Position numbers and translations under genes: made by a program. A DNA stretch of 64,000 nucleotides from Chlorobiota bacterium (GTDB taxonomy: Bacteria > Bacteroidota > Ignavibacteria > OLB7): contig JAEUSP010000073.1 in the NCBI GenBank assembly GCA_016788565.1, positions 25,246 through 89,245 on the forward strand, written 5' to 3'. Under the pieces are notes generated by a model. The model was not told where the DNA came from. It did not search any database and saw only the letters and a list, made by a program, of their open reading frames with translations. Shown here one piece after another: positions 35,024-44,426 of this stretch (within the stretch, counting starts at the first letter, position 1; the number at the start of each line of letters is the position of its first letter).

Positions 35024-36232
35024 ATGAAGGAAAACCTGTTGATTCGGAATGTCCCCCCTGCAATACGCTCTTGGCTTGAACAGGAACGTCATCAGCAGCA
35101 GATGACGCAGAATGAGTTTCTACTGAAAGTTCTTGAACGAGCCAGCTCGTACTCCGCACAACCCTCTCTATTTGATGAGGTTGAGCATCCCCCACGTGCA
35201 GCAAATACAGAATCGGCGTTACCCTTTACGTTCATTGATCTGTTTGCAGGAATTGGTGGGCTGCGTATCGGCTTAGAGCGTGCTGGTGGACACTGCCTGT
35301 TTTCTTGTGAATGGGATAAATACTCACAGAAAACATATAAGGCTTGGTTCGGCGAGCTACCGCACGGGGATATACGCGCAATTGCCCCTGAGACTATTCC
35401 CGATCACGATTTATTAGCCGCAGGTTTCCCATGCCAACCATTCTCAATAGCTGGAGTATCGAAGAAAAATAGCCTTGGCCGTGCTCATGGTTTTCAGGAT
35501 GCTGCACAAGGAACTCTATTCTATAATGTGGCCACAATTGCTGCAATAAAGCGTCCACCTGTTCTGCTTCTTGAGAACGTTAAAAATCTAATGTCGCATG
35601 ATGGCGGAAGAACCTACAAGGTGATATCAGCGACGTTGAAGGATTTAGACTACGCAGTTTTTAATAAAGTTATTGATGCGGCAGACTACGTACCACAACA
35701 TCGAGAGCGTATTTTTATTGTTTGCTTTGATAAACATGTTTTCGGCAGTAGCCCGGAATTTAAGTTTCCAAAAGCGCCCGAATCAAAACCAAAATTCAAA
35801 GAAATTTTAGAATCAGAGCCAGATAGCAGGTACACGCTAAGCGACCATTTGTGGAAATACTTGCAGGATTATGCACAACGCCACCGAGAAAAAGGAAATG
35901 GATTTGGCTTCGGGCTTGCGGATTTAGATGGCGTATCACGCACGTTGAGCGCAAGGTATTATAAAGACGGGTCTGAAATTTTGATCCCTCAAGGAAAGCA
36001 CAAGAATCCACGCAGATTAACACCCAGAGAAGCTGCGCGTGTTATGGGTTTTGAAGATAGCCGTGAAATTGTGGTATCGGACACACAGGCATATAAGCAA
36101 TTCGGGAATGCAGTGGTTCCACCTGTTGCTGAGGCTATAGCTAAAGAGATCGTTAAAACGCTACGGTGGCATCTTACAAGTTGCGGATCACGCTGCCTTG
36201 TCAAGGGGCGTAATTTGTCATCCCATAAATAA
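35024..36232 (+). CDS. DNA (cytosine-5-)-methyltransferase with ribbon-helix-helix-like N-terminus
   Basis: The 402-residue product holds all C5 methylase landmarks: motif I FIDLFAGIGGL (70-80), catalytic Cys137 in GFPCQPFS, motif VI ENVKNL, motif VIII QHRERIF, RTLSARYY (IX) and GNAVVPP (X). Residues 1-42 (NLLIRNVPPAIRSWLEQE, then MTQNEFLLKVLERAS) look like a FitA/Arc-type ribbon-helix-helix DNA-binding domain. It is the partner of the EcoRII-like endonuclease 80 bases downstream and protects host DNA. M.EcoRII and M.SsoII carry N-terminal HTH regions that repress transcription; here an RHH may do the same. The ATG at 35024 avoids translating the candidate operator; the frame is open back to 34943. 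G+C is low (25 of 60 at 35581-35640), suggesting transfer. Confidence 0.92.
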   Translation: MKENLLIRNVPPAIRSWLEQERHQQQMTQNEFLLKVLERASSYSAQPSLFDEVEHPPRAANTESALPFTFIDLFAGIGGLRIGLERAGGHCLFSCEWDKYSQKTYKAWFGELPHGDIRAIAPETIPDHDLLAAGFPCQPFSIAGVSKKNSLGRAHGFQDAAQGTLFYNVATIAAIKRPPVLLLENVKNLMSHDGGRTYKVISATLKDLDYAVFNKVIDAADYVPQHRERIFIVCFDKHVFGSSPEFKFPKAPESKPKFKEILESEPDSRYTLSDHLWKYLQDYAQRHREKGNGFGFGLADLDGVSRTLSARYYKDGSEILIPQGKHKNPRRLTPREAARVMGFEDSREIVVSDTQAYKQFGNAVVPPVAEAIAKEIVKTLRWHLTSCGSRCLVKGRNLSSHK

Positions 36233-36312
36233 GAAAACGACAGATGGATTCCACTTGGAGACTGATGACATTGCTGATGAAGTAGCCTCTAAATACCAAA
36301 CACGCATACCGT

Positions 36313-37485
36313 ATGGCCTCAGCTATAGGCGAAAAAGCTATTGAAGCTGCTTTAAGCACTGGTAAAGCAATTCTGAAGTTTGTTTCACGTAACGACGTTG
36401 GCTTAACTGGCGGGCATCAATCCGGTTTCTTTCTCCCTAAGTCAGGATGGCATATCTATTCACCGTATCCGCCCACAAAAGGAGAAAATAAAAAGAGTTG
36501 GCCTAGGGTAGTTTGGCAAGATGGAAGAATAACTGAGTCATGCGTGACTTGGTATGGAACCGGTACACGCAGTGAATACCGATTAACGAAATTTGGGAAA
36601 GGCTTCCCATTCCTGACGGCTGATATTGTGGGTGATCTTCTGGTGTTGATACCAATAAACCATCAGGAATTTCGCGCATATATTTTGGATATTGATGAAG
36701 ATATAGAAGAGATTCAGGTTGCGTTAAGCGTGGAGATAACGGAGACGTACGCTATCTATGATCGTGGTCAAGTTGCTATCCCTGAGAGTGAGGATGAGTG
36801 CATTGCCCGCAATTTTAGAAAGTTCGTTGAGTTGTTATCAGATTATCCAAGCACTCAAGAGTTTGCCGATGCTACTCGTAAGACTCTTGAAGGATGCATT
36901 AAAAGTTTTGAGAAACTCACTGCTGATGAAAGGTTGCGCTGTCTTGTAGATGAAGAATACACACTGTTCCGCATGGCCGAGCGGAAGATTACTCAACCTG
37001 AGGTAACTCGTCTATTCAAGGATGTGGATGATTTTCTTGCAACGGCTTCCACAATTATGAATCGTCGGAAAAGCAGAGCAGGCAAATCGCTTGAACGGCA
37101 TGTTGAAAATTTATTTTCTTCAGCAGGTATCCCATTTGATGCACAGCCCAAAATTGATGGCAATGTGCAGCCAGATATTCTAATACCGAGTAGAATCGCC
37201 TACGTTGATGACTCATATCCCGCAGATAAACTCTTTGTGGTTGGTGTGAAACGAACATGCAAGGATCGTTGGAGGCAGGTTTTGAATGAGGCCAAAAGAA
37301 TACCCCACAAGCATATACTCACACTGCAACCGGGTATCTCTGCAAGCCAGCTTTATGAAATGAAAAATTCAAACATATCATTGATTGTTCCGAAGTACCT
37401 CCATAAACAGTATCCGCGTGGAACAGGCATTTCAATTCTGACAGTTGAGGATTTTATTGCACACATACAGGCTGTACATTCATAG
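36313..37485 (+). CDS. EcoRII-family type II (IIE-like) restriction endonuclease
   Basis: The 390-residue product has the two-domain layout of EcoRII. The N-terminal effector domain (about 20-150) contains NDVGLTGGHQSGFFLPKSG and RLTKFGKGFPFL, which match the EcoRII-N effector fold. The C-terminal catalytic domain (about 240-390) has a PD-(D/E)xK core: QPDILIPSRIAY, then VVGVKRTCKDRWRQVL. EcoRII enzymes bind two copies of CCWGG-like sites, one as effector. The exact site here is not read from sequence. It follows the methylase on the same strand and shares its low G+C (26 of 60 at 36781-36840). Start is the first ATG after the methylase that gives the full N-domain. Confidence 0.9.
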   Translation: MASAIGEKAIEAALSTGKAILKFVSRNDVGLTGGHQSGFFLPKSGWHIYSPYPPTKGENKKSWPRVVWQDGRITESCVTWYGTGTRSEYRLTKFGKGFPFLTADIVGDLLVLIPINHQEFRAYILDIDEDIEEIQVALSVEITETYAIYDRGQVAIPESEDECIARNFRKFVELLSDYPSTQEFADATRKTLEGCIKSFEKLTADERLRCLVDEEYTLFRMAERKITQPEVTRLFKDVDDFLATASTIMNRRKSRAGKSLERHVENLFSSAGIPFDAQPKIDGNVQPDILIPSRIAYVDDSYPADKLFVVGVKRTCKDRWRQVLNEAKRIPHKHILTLQPGISASQLYEMKNSNISLIVPKYLHKQYPRGTGISILTVEDFIAHIQAVHS

Positions 37486-37503
37486 ATTTACACGCTGAAA
37501 ATT

Positions 37504-37537
37504 GAATGGAGAGCAACCACACCGTCGCTCTCCATTC
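37504..37537. terminator. Terminator between the endonuclease and BNR genes
   Basis: GAATGGAGAGC (37504-37514) and GCTCTCCATTC (37527-37537) are perfect complements around a 12-base loop, with T-rich sequence following on the plus strand (GCATTTCG). It marks the right edge of the low-G+C restriction-modification segment. Confidence 0.8.
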
Positions 37538-37602
37538 GCATTTCGTGCTGAGCTTGCATCTGCAGAATCACGCAGCCGTGAGTTTTTCGCCAATAATTCC
37601 TC

Positions 37603-39957
37603 CTACCGCTGAATCACCAACGGAAGCAACTGCGGCGGCTCCTTCCCGATGCGAACCTCAACCAGATATTTCCCGCTTGCTAAACCCGATACCTCTATCG
37701 GAAGGGTGTGTTCCCCGGCTTGCAGCGGTTGCTCGGTTATCAGCTTTGTTTCTTCGCCGGTCATGGTGATTATTGCCACGCTTGCAACGGCAGCCGAAGC
37801 AAGCCGCAACTGCAAAAATCCCGTTTGGCTTGTTGAAAGGATGTTCTGCTGCAACCACACTGATTGCACAACTGTTGGCACGGTTGGGGATCCACTGGTT
37901 GGCTCGCCGCCAATCCGCCAACGTCCAACTTTGAATGAGTCAAGGGAGGCCAGATAAAAGTAATTGGCATCCCTCAGCAGCCCGCCGTAGGTAACGGTTC
38001 GCACCAGCACAAAGCCCCGCCCAGAATCAGCCGAGTAGGCTAATCGGTTGGCTGAAAGCATGTACGCCTGTGCTGGCGATAACCAGCTTGTTGCCCCCCA
38101 TCCACGAATTGCCGAAGAAGAAAGGCTTGATCGCCACGTGGCTCCGTTATCGAACGAACGGTAGATCGTCCACTTATCCTTTCCGGCAAGATTATCCGGG
38201 ACAATCGCCATGCAGTAGCCATTGCCAAACACGGTAAGCTGTGCTGGAATCGTGCGCGTTGGTTCGGTGAGGTCTTGGGTGGTTAGCCAAGTTGCTCCGC
38301 CATCTATGCTTCGCAGCAGCTCCCTTTCGCGGGCAGCAATGCCAAGTTGGTTATCAATCATTCTGGTTATCAGCATCGGTTCCTCCGAGAGTAGTTCCCA
38401 CGTTTGTAGCGTATCGCTGCTTCGGTAGAACCGGCTGTTCATGGAGATGTATGCCGTTAGCCGCTCGCTGTTTTCAATGAACTGTATTCGGCCGTTCAGC
38501 AGCGATAGGTCATCGTACAGTGTGGTGACGCGCCAGGTTTTGCCGGTGTCGCGGCTTTCCATCCGGCAGGCACGCTCCAGCGTGGTGGGGCTGGTTTGCA
38601 CGGCAATGGCAACCACCCATTCTGGGCTCAGGATACTGTTTGGCCAAAAGATTTGTTTAATGTGCCCAATCCCTTTCGGCAATGCGTTCGGCACGCTATA
38701 CAGGTCGCTCCAGGTTTGCGCCGAATCGCTGCTTCGCAGAAGATGCCCGGTTGTTGTTCCAAGCATCACCACACCGTTGTTTGCGCCGCTTCCTCCATAT
38801 AAGCCAATAAATCCGTTGTCCTCCCAGGAATATCCGCCATCGGATGTTCGCGCAAATACTGTTCGTGGGTTAATTGATCCACCGCTGGCAATAAACCAGC
38901 GCGCCGAATCTACCGGCCAGAATTCCTCGATTCGATAAGGGGCTGAAATGGGAGTCCACGTGCGGCCTGTGTCGTTGCTCCAGGCGTTGGAACAGGCCGC
39001 ATAGCCGCTTGGAAAAAAACGGAGGGTGGCCCAATCAATCCATTGCAGATCGCGGGTGCTGTCCCATGTTGTTCCGGTATCGGTGCTTCGGAGCAACACC
39101 CCAGCAGCAGCATCCCATTCCACCATTAGATCCTTCCGTAGCAAAGTAAGGTTGGGATAGAGAGGGATAGGATGCACGGCCCCTGTACGTTTCGGCAGAT
39201 CCATCACCCATAAATATCCTTTGGATTGTTCATCGGTGAGTGTGACGTACAAGGTGCTATCAATAACTCCCAAAAGCTGCTTCCAAACGATAGAGTTCGG
39301 GGATGCTGCAACCGGAGCTGCGCCAAATATTGTGGTATCGCTTACCAGATAGTAGCGAAACACATCGTTGGTATCATTAGGATTAATCTCTTTTCGCTCT
39401 TCTGTGGTGTCCGCGTAGGTCCAGGTTGCGCCACCGTTCAGCGTAAATGCCAAGCGTGTTGGGCTATAAGCATACAGGGCAGCCATAACTTGCGGAGGCT
39501 GCGTGGTGCTGAACGCACCGTAGGCAATTACCTGCGCCGAATCGCTCCCTCGAACACTAATTCGCCCCCATGTTCTGCCGCTATCGTTGGATCGGAATCC
39601 CGATCTGCTAATTCCCAACGCCCCTTTTCGTTCATGCGGAAATGGAGTATTGTCCGTCCACCGATGCCACGTTTTTCCAGCATCTTTTGTTCGATAAACA
39701 CCTTCATTTTCCTTGCCTTTGGATTTTCGAGCAAATAGCAGCCAATATCCCGTCACCGAATCACTAAAAAAGAATGATCCGGGGCTGTAGTACAGCGTGT
39801 ATAAGCTATCAACGGAGGAAAATGGAATGGTGAATTCTTTCCATCGCCCGGTGGTGTCCATTGGTTGGGCGTTGCCGATAGTACTACAAAGGGTCGCACA
39901 GATGCTTGTACAAGCCACTATCAATAATAATTTTCGGATGAATAATGTGAATTTCAT
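37603..39957 (-). CDS. Secreted BNR-repeat beta-propeller protein with T9SS-like C-terminus
   Basis: The 784-residue product starts at the ATG at 39957 with a signal peptide (residues 1-25, ending IGNAQ). Many Asp-box/BNR segments follow at about 60-70 residue spacing: TKDAGKTWHRW, RSNDSGRTWGRI, STDTGTTWDSTR, TSDGGYSWEDN, SSDSAQTWSDL, SRDTGKTWRV, SIDGGATWLTT, SFDNGATWRSS. This is the VPS10/sortilin-like propeller repeated over two domains. The final 60 residues (LQAGEHTLPIEVSGLASGKYLVEVRIG) match a T9SS sorting domain. It is likely a surface protein that binds or cleaves glycans; no catalytic residues can be named. It ends close to the restriction-modification segment. Confidence 0.82.
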   Translation of the reverse strand: MKFTLFIRKLLLIVACTSICATLCSTIGNAQPMDTTGRWKEFTIPFSSVDSLYTLYYSPGSFFFSDSVTGYWLLFARKSKGKENEGVYRTKDAGKTWHRWTDNTPFPHERKGALGISRSGFRSNDSGRTWGRISVRGSDSAQVIAYGAFSTTQPPQVMAALYAYSPTRLAFTLNGGATWTYADTTEERKEINPNDTNDVFRYYLVSDTTIFGAAPVAASPNSIVWKQLLGVIDSTLYVTLTDEQSKGYLWVMDLPKRTGAVHPIPLYPNLTLLRKDLMVEWDAAAGVLLRSTDTGTTWDSTRDLQWIDWATLRFFPSGYAACSNAWSNDTGRTWTPISAPYRIEEFWPVDSARWFIASGGSINPRTVFARTSDGGYSWEDNGFIGLYGGSGANNGVVMLGTTTGHLLRSSDSAQTWSDLYSVPNALPKGIGHIKQIFWPNSILSPEWVVAIAVQTSPTTLERACRMESRDTGKTWRVTTLYDDLSLLNGRIQFIENSERLTAYISMNSRFYRSSDTLQTWELLSEEPMLITRMIDNQLGIAARERELLRSIDGGATWLTTQDLTEPTRTIPAQLTVFGNGYCMAIVPDNLAGKDKWTIYRSFDNGATWRSSLSSSAIRGWGATSWLSPAQAYMLSANRLAYSADSGRGFVLVRTVTYGGLLRDANYFYLASLDSFKVGRWRIGGEPTSGSPTVPTVVQSVWLQQNILSTSQTGFLQLRLASAAVASVAIITMTGEETKLITEQPLQAGEHTLPIEVSGLASGKYLVEVRIGKEPPQLLPLVIQR

Positions 39958-40142
39958 GGTTCTCTCAGTTGTCATAGCGAGTACAGTAAGTGTGGATAAT
40001 GGAGATGTTGAATGGTGCAGGAAATCACATCGTGAACGGCAGCAAGTTATCGTAAGGGGTGCTCACAGGCAAGCACTTTGATTATTTTTTCCAACGCTTG
40101 TCTTGTGGGGTCGGCTGGTTGCCCAGCAACTCTATTTGCTTC

Positions 40143-40649
40143 TTAGCGAACTCCATCCAAAAATTTCCTAACCTCGTTCGGCTTACGGAAAATCAACACT
40201 TGTTTTCCAGCCCCGTGCTTTTTAATCATTTCCAGAAGGCGGGGGCGGGATTGTTTTGGGAAATTCCATATCCACGTTAGAAATTCAAGATCAAATCGTT
40301 CGGGACAATCCGGGCCCATGTCTGGGCGGGTTTTTCCGTAGTAGTGGATAATTCGCTTTAGGGCGCGCCACAGGCAGCGGTAGCGGGAGAAATCAAGAAA
40401 AATAATAGTGTCGGCATGGGGCGCACGCATGGCAATGGTGTTCCCGTAATTTCCATCCATCACCCACGATTGGTCTTTCAGCAACTCAACTAATTTTTTC
40501 TCCCATTCGGGTCGCGGCGTTTCTACCCATCCCGGATTCCAGAAATAGGCATCCAGATGAATTACTGGGATATTCAGCCGCTCCCCTAATCGTTGCGCCA
40601 GTGTGGATTTCCCGGCTCCACCGCTTCCAATCAGAATAATGCGTTGCAT
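40143..40649 (-). CDS. P-loop kinase of the FlaR/DNA-topology-modulation type
   Basis: The 168-residue product has a Walker A motif GSGGAGKST at residues 8-16, then LDAYFWNPGW and a Walker B-like TIIFLDFSRYRCLWRALKR. The layout matches proteins annotated as DNA topology modulation protein (FlaR) and adenylate/shikimate-kinase-like enzymes. The ATG at 40649 is chosen because the P-loop starts right after it; the frame runs back to 40877. The DUF2156 gene ends 19 bases before it on the same strand, so the two probably form an operon. The real substrate is unknown; names of this family are unreliable. Confidence 0.75.
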   Translation of the reverse strand: MQRIILIGSGGAGKSTLAQRLGERLNIPVIHLDAYFWNPGWVETPRPEWEKKLVELLKDQSWVMDGNYGNTIAMRAPHADTIIFLDFSRYRCLWRALKRIIHYYGKTRPDMGPDCPERFDLEFLTWIWNFPKQSRPRLLEMIKKHGAGKQVLIFRKPNEVRKFLDGVR

Positions 40650-40668
40650 ACTGCTTTTTGCTGAAAAT

Positions 40669-41766
40669 TTATGATGAACGATGCGTTGCCCATTTCCATT
40701 CTGTCCGTATCGCGCCGGCAACCGCACGCAGCACCAGCAGCAACGGCGAACCCGCGCTAAATGCCGAAGCAATGGAGTACAAAATTCGCGGGGTGAAGGT
40801 TGGTGTAGCGGCAATGGCATAAATCGGATCCCACGAGTGAGGGCGGAATTTTGCTTTGAAAGAATCAAGCCCATCAAAATTATAAAACCGCCGCCCGTGC
40901 GCTTTCACTGCCGATAAAACCGCACGCAACCACAATGGATTTATGGAGTGTGGCGCAGGTGCGTTTTGCGACAAGGGCGCAAGGCCAAGCGTCATAAAAT
41001 CTGCGCCGCTTTGGTGCAGCATCTGCGCGGTCCAATGCACCATTAATTCGGCTGTTCCGTTTGGCGCGTTTTTGCCGCGAATAATTTGCTCAATCAACCA
41101 CCCGTTCCGCTGCGGCACCGGGGAGGCAATGGTAAATCCCACAATTTCTTTTTCGCGCTGGGCAACAAAAACACGGCGGTCAAATAGTCGCCCCAACGTT
41201 TCTGGTTCCACCATAAAATGGAGCGGCGGAAGGCCGCGTGTGGCAAGCCACTCCGATAAACATTGCGCCAGCATCGGGTGGCAATGTGCGCGATGAATAT
41301 CCCACTCGCCAACCCAAATTCCTTTATTCCGTGCGCGGTGTAATTGTGCCCGCAACGATGCGTGGTTATCGAATATCTGCTCCCAGTGTTGTAATTGCCA
41401 CGTTGGTTGCGCGCCCAGCAACACCATGGAGTGGTCGGCAGAAATATCGAATAAATCTTCCAACCTCTGTTCGGCTCCGAAATAACAAACTCGCTCGCCC
41501 GCGTCGGCAGCTTCCTGCTCAAATGTTCTGGTAATTGCTGATAAATCGTCCTTGCGGCAGACCGGCGCGCCGGCCACAATTCGCACGCCGTTGTAGCGAA
41601 CAAAACCGATTACTCCATCATGGTTTTTCGGAAACCAATGCTGGATTCCGGGATTGATAATTTGGTAGCAAGTGGCATTCCACCCCCAAGCCATCACCAA
41701 CTCCCGAACGCGCTGCAAGGATTCGGAAGTGGAGTGCAACTGCGGAGAAAAATTACTGTTCGGCAT
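40669..41766 (-). CDS. DUF2156/LPG-synthase C-terminal domain acyltransferase-like protein
   Basis: The 365-residue product resembles the C-terminal domain of lysylphosphatidylglycerol synthase (DUF2156), which has two tandem GNAT-like folds. Typical segments are YNGVRIVAGAPVCRKDDL, CYFGAEQRLED, RARNKGIWVGEWD, EWLATRGLPPLHFMVEPE and the late FYNFDGLDSFKAKFRP. There is no N-terminal membrane domain, so it is the soluble short form. Such proteins transfer amino-acyl groups from tRNA to lipids or other acceptors; the acceptor here is unknown. It precedes the FlaR-like kinase. Confidence 0.8.
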   Translation of the reverse strand: MPNSNFSPQLHSTSESLQRVRELVMAWGWNATCYQIINPGIQHWFPKNHDGVIGFVRYNGVRIVAGAPVCRKDDLSAITRTFEQEAADAGERVCYFGAEQRLEDLFDISADHSMVLLGAQPTWQLQHWEQIFDNHASLRAQLHRARNKGIWVGEWDIHRAHCHPMLAQCLSEWLATRGLPPLHFMVEPETLGRLFDRRVFVAQREKEIVGFTIASPVPQRNGWLIEQIIRGKNAPNGTAELMVHWTAQMLHQSGADFMTLGLAPLSQNAPAPHSINPLWLRAVLSAVKAHGRRFYNFDGLDSFKAKFRPHSWDPIYAIAATPTFTPRILYSIASAFSAGSPLLLVLRAVAGAIRTEWKWATHRSS

Positions 41767-41987
41767 GGCGCATCAATGTTGAAGTATTTGGCATTCGGGA
41801 TAGAGTAGGAATCGCACCCTCGGCATTTGCTATTGCCCCCCTTTCATCAGGCTGGTTGCCAAGATATACTTGCCAGGGTATTATACTTGCACAAGTTGGC
41901 AGGCAAAATTTTATGCAGAGCCAACACCGCACGTGGCACGCATCGCCAACACAGAGTACACTTTAGACCATTGCGAAGGTAGGCATT

Positions 41988-42470
41988 ATGACACCTGAAG
42001 AGCTTATCGCCCGATTACGGAAATCGTTGTTGGAGGAGGAGACGAGCGATGATGTGGTTTTGGCCTACGCCCAGATTGTGCCGCCGTTTGCTGAAATCAA
42101 GGAATTCTACCAAGCCTGCTTCGATAATCAACTGGATTGCCGATTGCTTGATGAGAAAGACCAGCCCGACCCAAACAACCCACTGTTCTGCATCCGCCGC
42201 GAACGGGACATCCAGGCCGAGCAACAGCCGCTGCTGGATTGGCTAGAGCAGACACTGAAAGATGGCTCAGTCCCGCAAGTCATTCTGACCAGCCAGCAAG
42301 TTTTCCCGCTGTTCCGTTCAGCACCGGAATTGATTCAGTGTTGTTGGAATCGTGGGTTGTGGTGCAACATGGAAAAAGGGATTTGCCCGCCGGGCCAATC
42401 CCCCCGCTGGGTTGTGCGCCGCCACGGATTGATGACAACGCTGGGGATGGATATTCCCGGGGCAAATTAA
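41988..42470 (+). CDS. Hypothetical protein upstream of alkyladenine glycosylase
   Basis: The 160-residue soluble protein is not recognisable as a known family. It has a helical N-terminus (MTPEELIARLRKSLLEEETSD) and several cysteines (ACFDNQLDCR, LFCIRR, IQCCWNRGLWCN, GICPPG), which could bind a metal. It ends 20 bases before the glycosylase start, so the two are likely co-transcribed. The gap 41767-41987 contains TATACTTG twice (41863 and 41882 areas), a weak match to the promoter type used here. Confidence 0.6.
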   Translation: MTPEELIARLRKSLLEEETSDDVVLAYAQIVPPFAEIKEFYQACFDNQLDCRLLDEKDQPDPNNPLFCIRRERDIQAEQQPLLDWLEQTLKDGSVPQVILTSQQVFPLFRSAPELIQCCWNRGLWCNMEKGICPPGQSPRWVVRRHGLMTTLGMDIPGAN

Positions 42471-42490
42471 AATTCAACCTTGCTGCTGCG

Positions 42491-43075
42491 ATGCCTGCCG
42501 ATCTCACTCCATTCCCCTTGCTCCCCCGCGCTTTTTTCCGGCGCGACGCACGCGTTGTTGCTCGCGAAATTTTGGGGCATCGGCTGGTGACGCTGGTTGG
42601 TGGAATCCGAACCAGTGGCAGAATAATTGAAACCGAAGCCTACGTTGGTGAAATGGATGCTGCAAGCCACTGCCACCGTGGAAAAACCGCGCGCAACCAA
42701 GCGATGTTTTTGGAGGGGGGCCATGCCTATGTTTATTTCATTTATGGCGTTCACCATTGCTTCAACGTTGTCACCGGGGAAGCGGGCCAGGGGCAGGGGG
42801 TGCTGATTCGTGGGGTGGAACCAACCGAGGGGATTGAGGTGATGCGCCAGCGACGGAAACGCCCCGCAGGAAGCATTGCCAGCTTGGCCAATGGTCCCGG
42901 TAAACTGACAATCGCGCTGGGAATCGGGCCGGAGCAAAACGGCGTTGCCCTGCTGCACAACCCCCATATTTGGATAGAGCAGGACGTTCAACTTACCGAC
43001 CATGAAATACGCAGAACCCCGCGAATCGGCATCACAAAATCAGCAGAGCTTGAATGGAGGTGGGTGAGGAAATGA
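42491..43075 (+). CDS. Alkyladenine (3-methyladenine) DNA glycosylase
   Basis: The 194-residue product matches the AAG/MPG family, which removes alkylated purines from DNA in base excision repair. The hallmarks are visible: RIIETEAYVGEMDAASH with the catalytic Glu, RNQAMFLEGGHAYVYFIYG, HCFNVVTG, VLIRGVEP, and the C-terminal RTPRIGITKS. Length is typical (about 200). The start at 42491 follows the short hypothetical gene; the frame runs back to 42239 in an overlapping way but lacks homology there. It ends 53 bases before a convergent gene. Confidence 0.94.
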   Translation: MPADLTPFPLLPRAFFRRDARVVAREILGHRLVTLVGGIRTSGRIIETEAYVGEMDAASHCHRGKTARNQAMFLEGGHAYVYFIYGVHHCFNVVTGEAGQGQGVLIRGVEPTEGIEVMRQRRKRPAGSIASLANGPGKLTIALGIGPEQNGVALLHNPHIWIEQDVQLTDHEIRRTPRIGITKSAELEWRWVRK

Positions 43076-43127
43076 TGGAGGTTATGCAGCGCGGAAATGA
43101 AGCAGGGAAAGCCAGCTGAGGCAAGCC

Positions 43128-43595
43128 TTAAAATTGCGTGGATGGATTCCAGTTGCTTTGCCGAAGGCTATCGAACAGATGTTGAACGCCGTCGAAATCA
43201 AGCTGCAAGCTGTCAAGGTTCGCGTACTCGCACAGCAGCAGTGCGGATTCGCGGTCGGAGTACATGATATGCGATTCGGCAGGGCGTTTGGGATTGAAAA
43301 GCATCAGGACAGTATCACCAACTTTCCAGATGTCAGGGCCGGTTGTGGTTCGCGCCGTGACCGTTGTTGTGGCTGTGGTGAAGGTAATGGAAATTCGGTC
43401 GGCGGGTCGGTCGGCCCGTTTGTATTCGGGGATCATCACCCGCTCACGATGTGTGATAACCCCTTTTGTCGGCTTCCACGATACCGAGAGCTTCGGATAG
43501 GTTGCGTTGATCGCCAACGACCAAATGGTAAGGCCAACGATCAGAACCACACCAGCGGCAATCCACAGTGTTGATGATGATTTTTTTGCTGCCAT
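43128..43595 (-). CDS. DUF3592-like membrane-anchored protein
   Basis: The 155-residue product has one N-terminal membrane segment (WIAAGVVLIVGLTIWSLAI). The following beta-rich part fits the DUF3592 pattern: SWKPTKGVITHRERV, RISITFTTATTTV, KVGDTVLMLFNPKRPAESHI. DUF3592 proteins are small envelope proteins of unknown role. The Pro/Arg-rich NPKRP segment is typical. No neighbours suggest a function. Confidence 0.7.
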   Translation of the reverse strand: MAAKKSSSTLWIAAGVVLIVGLTIWSLAINATYPKLSVSWKPTKGVITHRERVMIPEYKRADRPADRISITFTTATTTVTARTTTGPDIWKVGDTVLMLFNPKRPAESHIMYSDRESALLLCEYANLDSLQLDFDGVQHLFDSLRQSNWNPSTQF

Positions 43596-43699
43596 ATCTA
43601 CGCTGATTTACGCTGCCACAATCAGAAGTTTTTCGTCGCCAAAAACCGCCAATTTGGAACCTCAGTCGAACAGACGGAATCGTCCGCACCGGAAGCGTT

Positions 43700-44341
43700 T
43701 TACAACTGAAAGTACAACCCCACAACCCCTTTCACCGCTCGCGATTTCCAAGAATCTACCGCGAAAAATTCCTGCTGCTGGCGGGCTTCGTCGGTTAGCG
43801 CGTAGTTGTAGCGCAGGTCGCCCCGCAGGTGAACTGCTTCGCTGAGTGCCAGGTCCACACCGCCGCCAATATCGAGCGAGATGGTCATGGTTTCAAATGA
43901 GTTTTTCACATCCTGGTTGGTCTGGCCGTCGCGGTCGGCGGTGGCCGCCAGCAGTGTGCCAAGCGTGGTCCCGCCGTAGGCGTAGAATGTTGGGCTTCCC
44001 TGGTTCAAATTCAGCCGCACATTGATCGGGATTTCCAGATAATCCAGCGTGTACTGGGTGGTGATGGGGGTGCTGCTACTGCTGGTGGTTAGCTGCAGCG
44101 TCCCCCCGCGCTGAACGTACTGTGCTTCGGCACGGAAGGCCAACGTCTGCATCAGCCCGACCTCGAACGCCGCGCCAGCTATCGGCCCGTAGTGTTCGCT
44201 GTTGGTTCCGCCGCCGGTGGTTTCGGCGGTGGAAACATTGACCCCACCATAGACCCCCACACTGATTGATTGCGCTTCCGCCGCGAAGCCGATAACAGCC
44301 AACCCGGCACAAACCGCGGTGAGCAAACGAAAGATGTTCAT
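43700..44341 (-). CDS. PorT-like outer-membrane beta-barrel protein
   Basis: The 213-residue protein has a signal peptide (residues 1-23, ending AEAQ) and strands of the PorT/OMP_b-brl_2 family: ISVGVYGGVNVST, GLMQTLAFRAEAQYVQRGG, LDYLEIPINVRLNLNQG, FYAYGGTTLG, and ends in VKGVVGLYFQL, a C-terminal aromatic strand. It lies 85 bases downstream of a paralogue with the same layout (44427-45056), so this is probably a gene duplication. The role is unknown, though PorT proteins of other FCB members belong to the T9SS. Confidence 0.8.
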   Translation of the reverse strand: MNIFRLLTAVCAGLAVIGFAAEAQSISVGVYGGVNVSTAETTGGGTNSEHYGPIAGAAFEVGLMQTLAFRAEAQYVQRGGTLQLTTSSSSTPITTQYTLDYLEIPINVRLNLNQGSPTFYAYGGTTLGTLLAATADRDGQTNQDVKNSFETMTISLDIGGGVDLALSEAVHLRGDLRYNYALTDEARQQQEFFAVDSWKSRAVKGVVGLYFQL

Positions 44342-44426
44342 GGATAATCTTGTTGATTCTGGTGTGTGTTGTGGTTTGCTTCCGTGAAGGATTGCTGCCC
44401 CCAAAGGCGTTACTCTAAAAGCTCCA

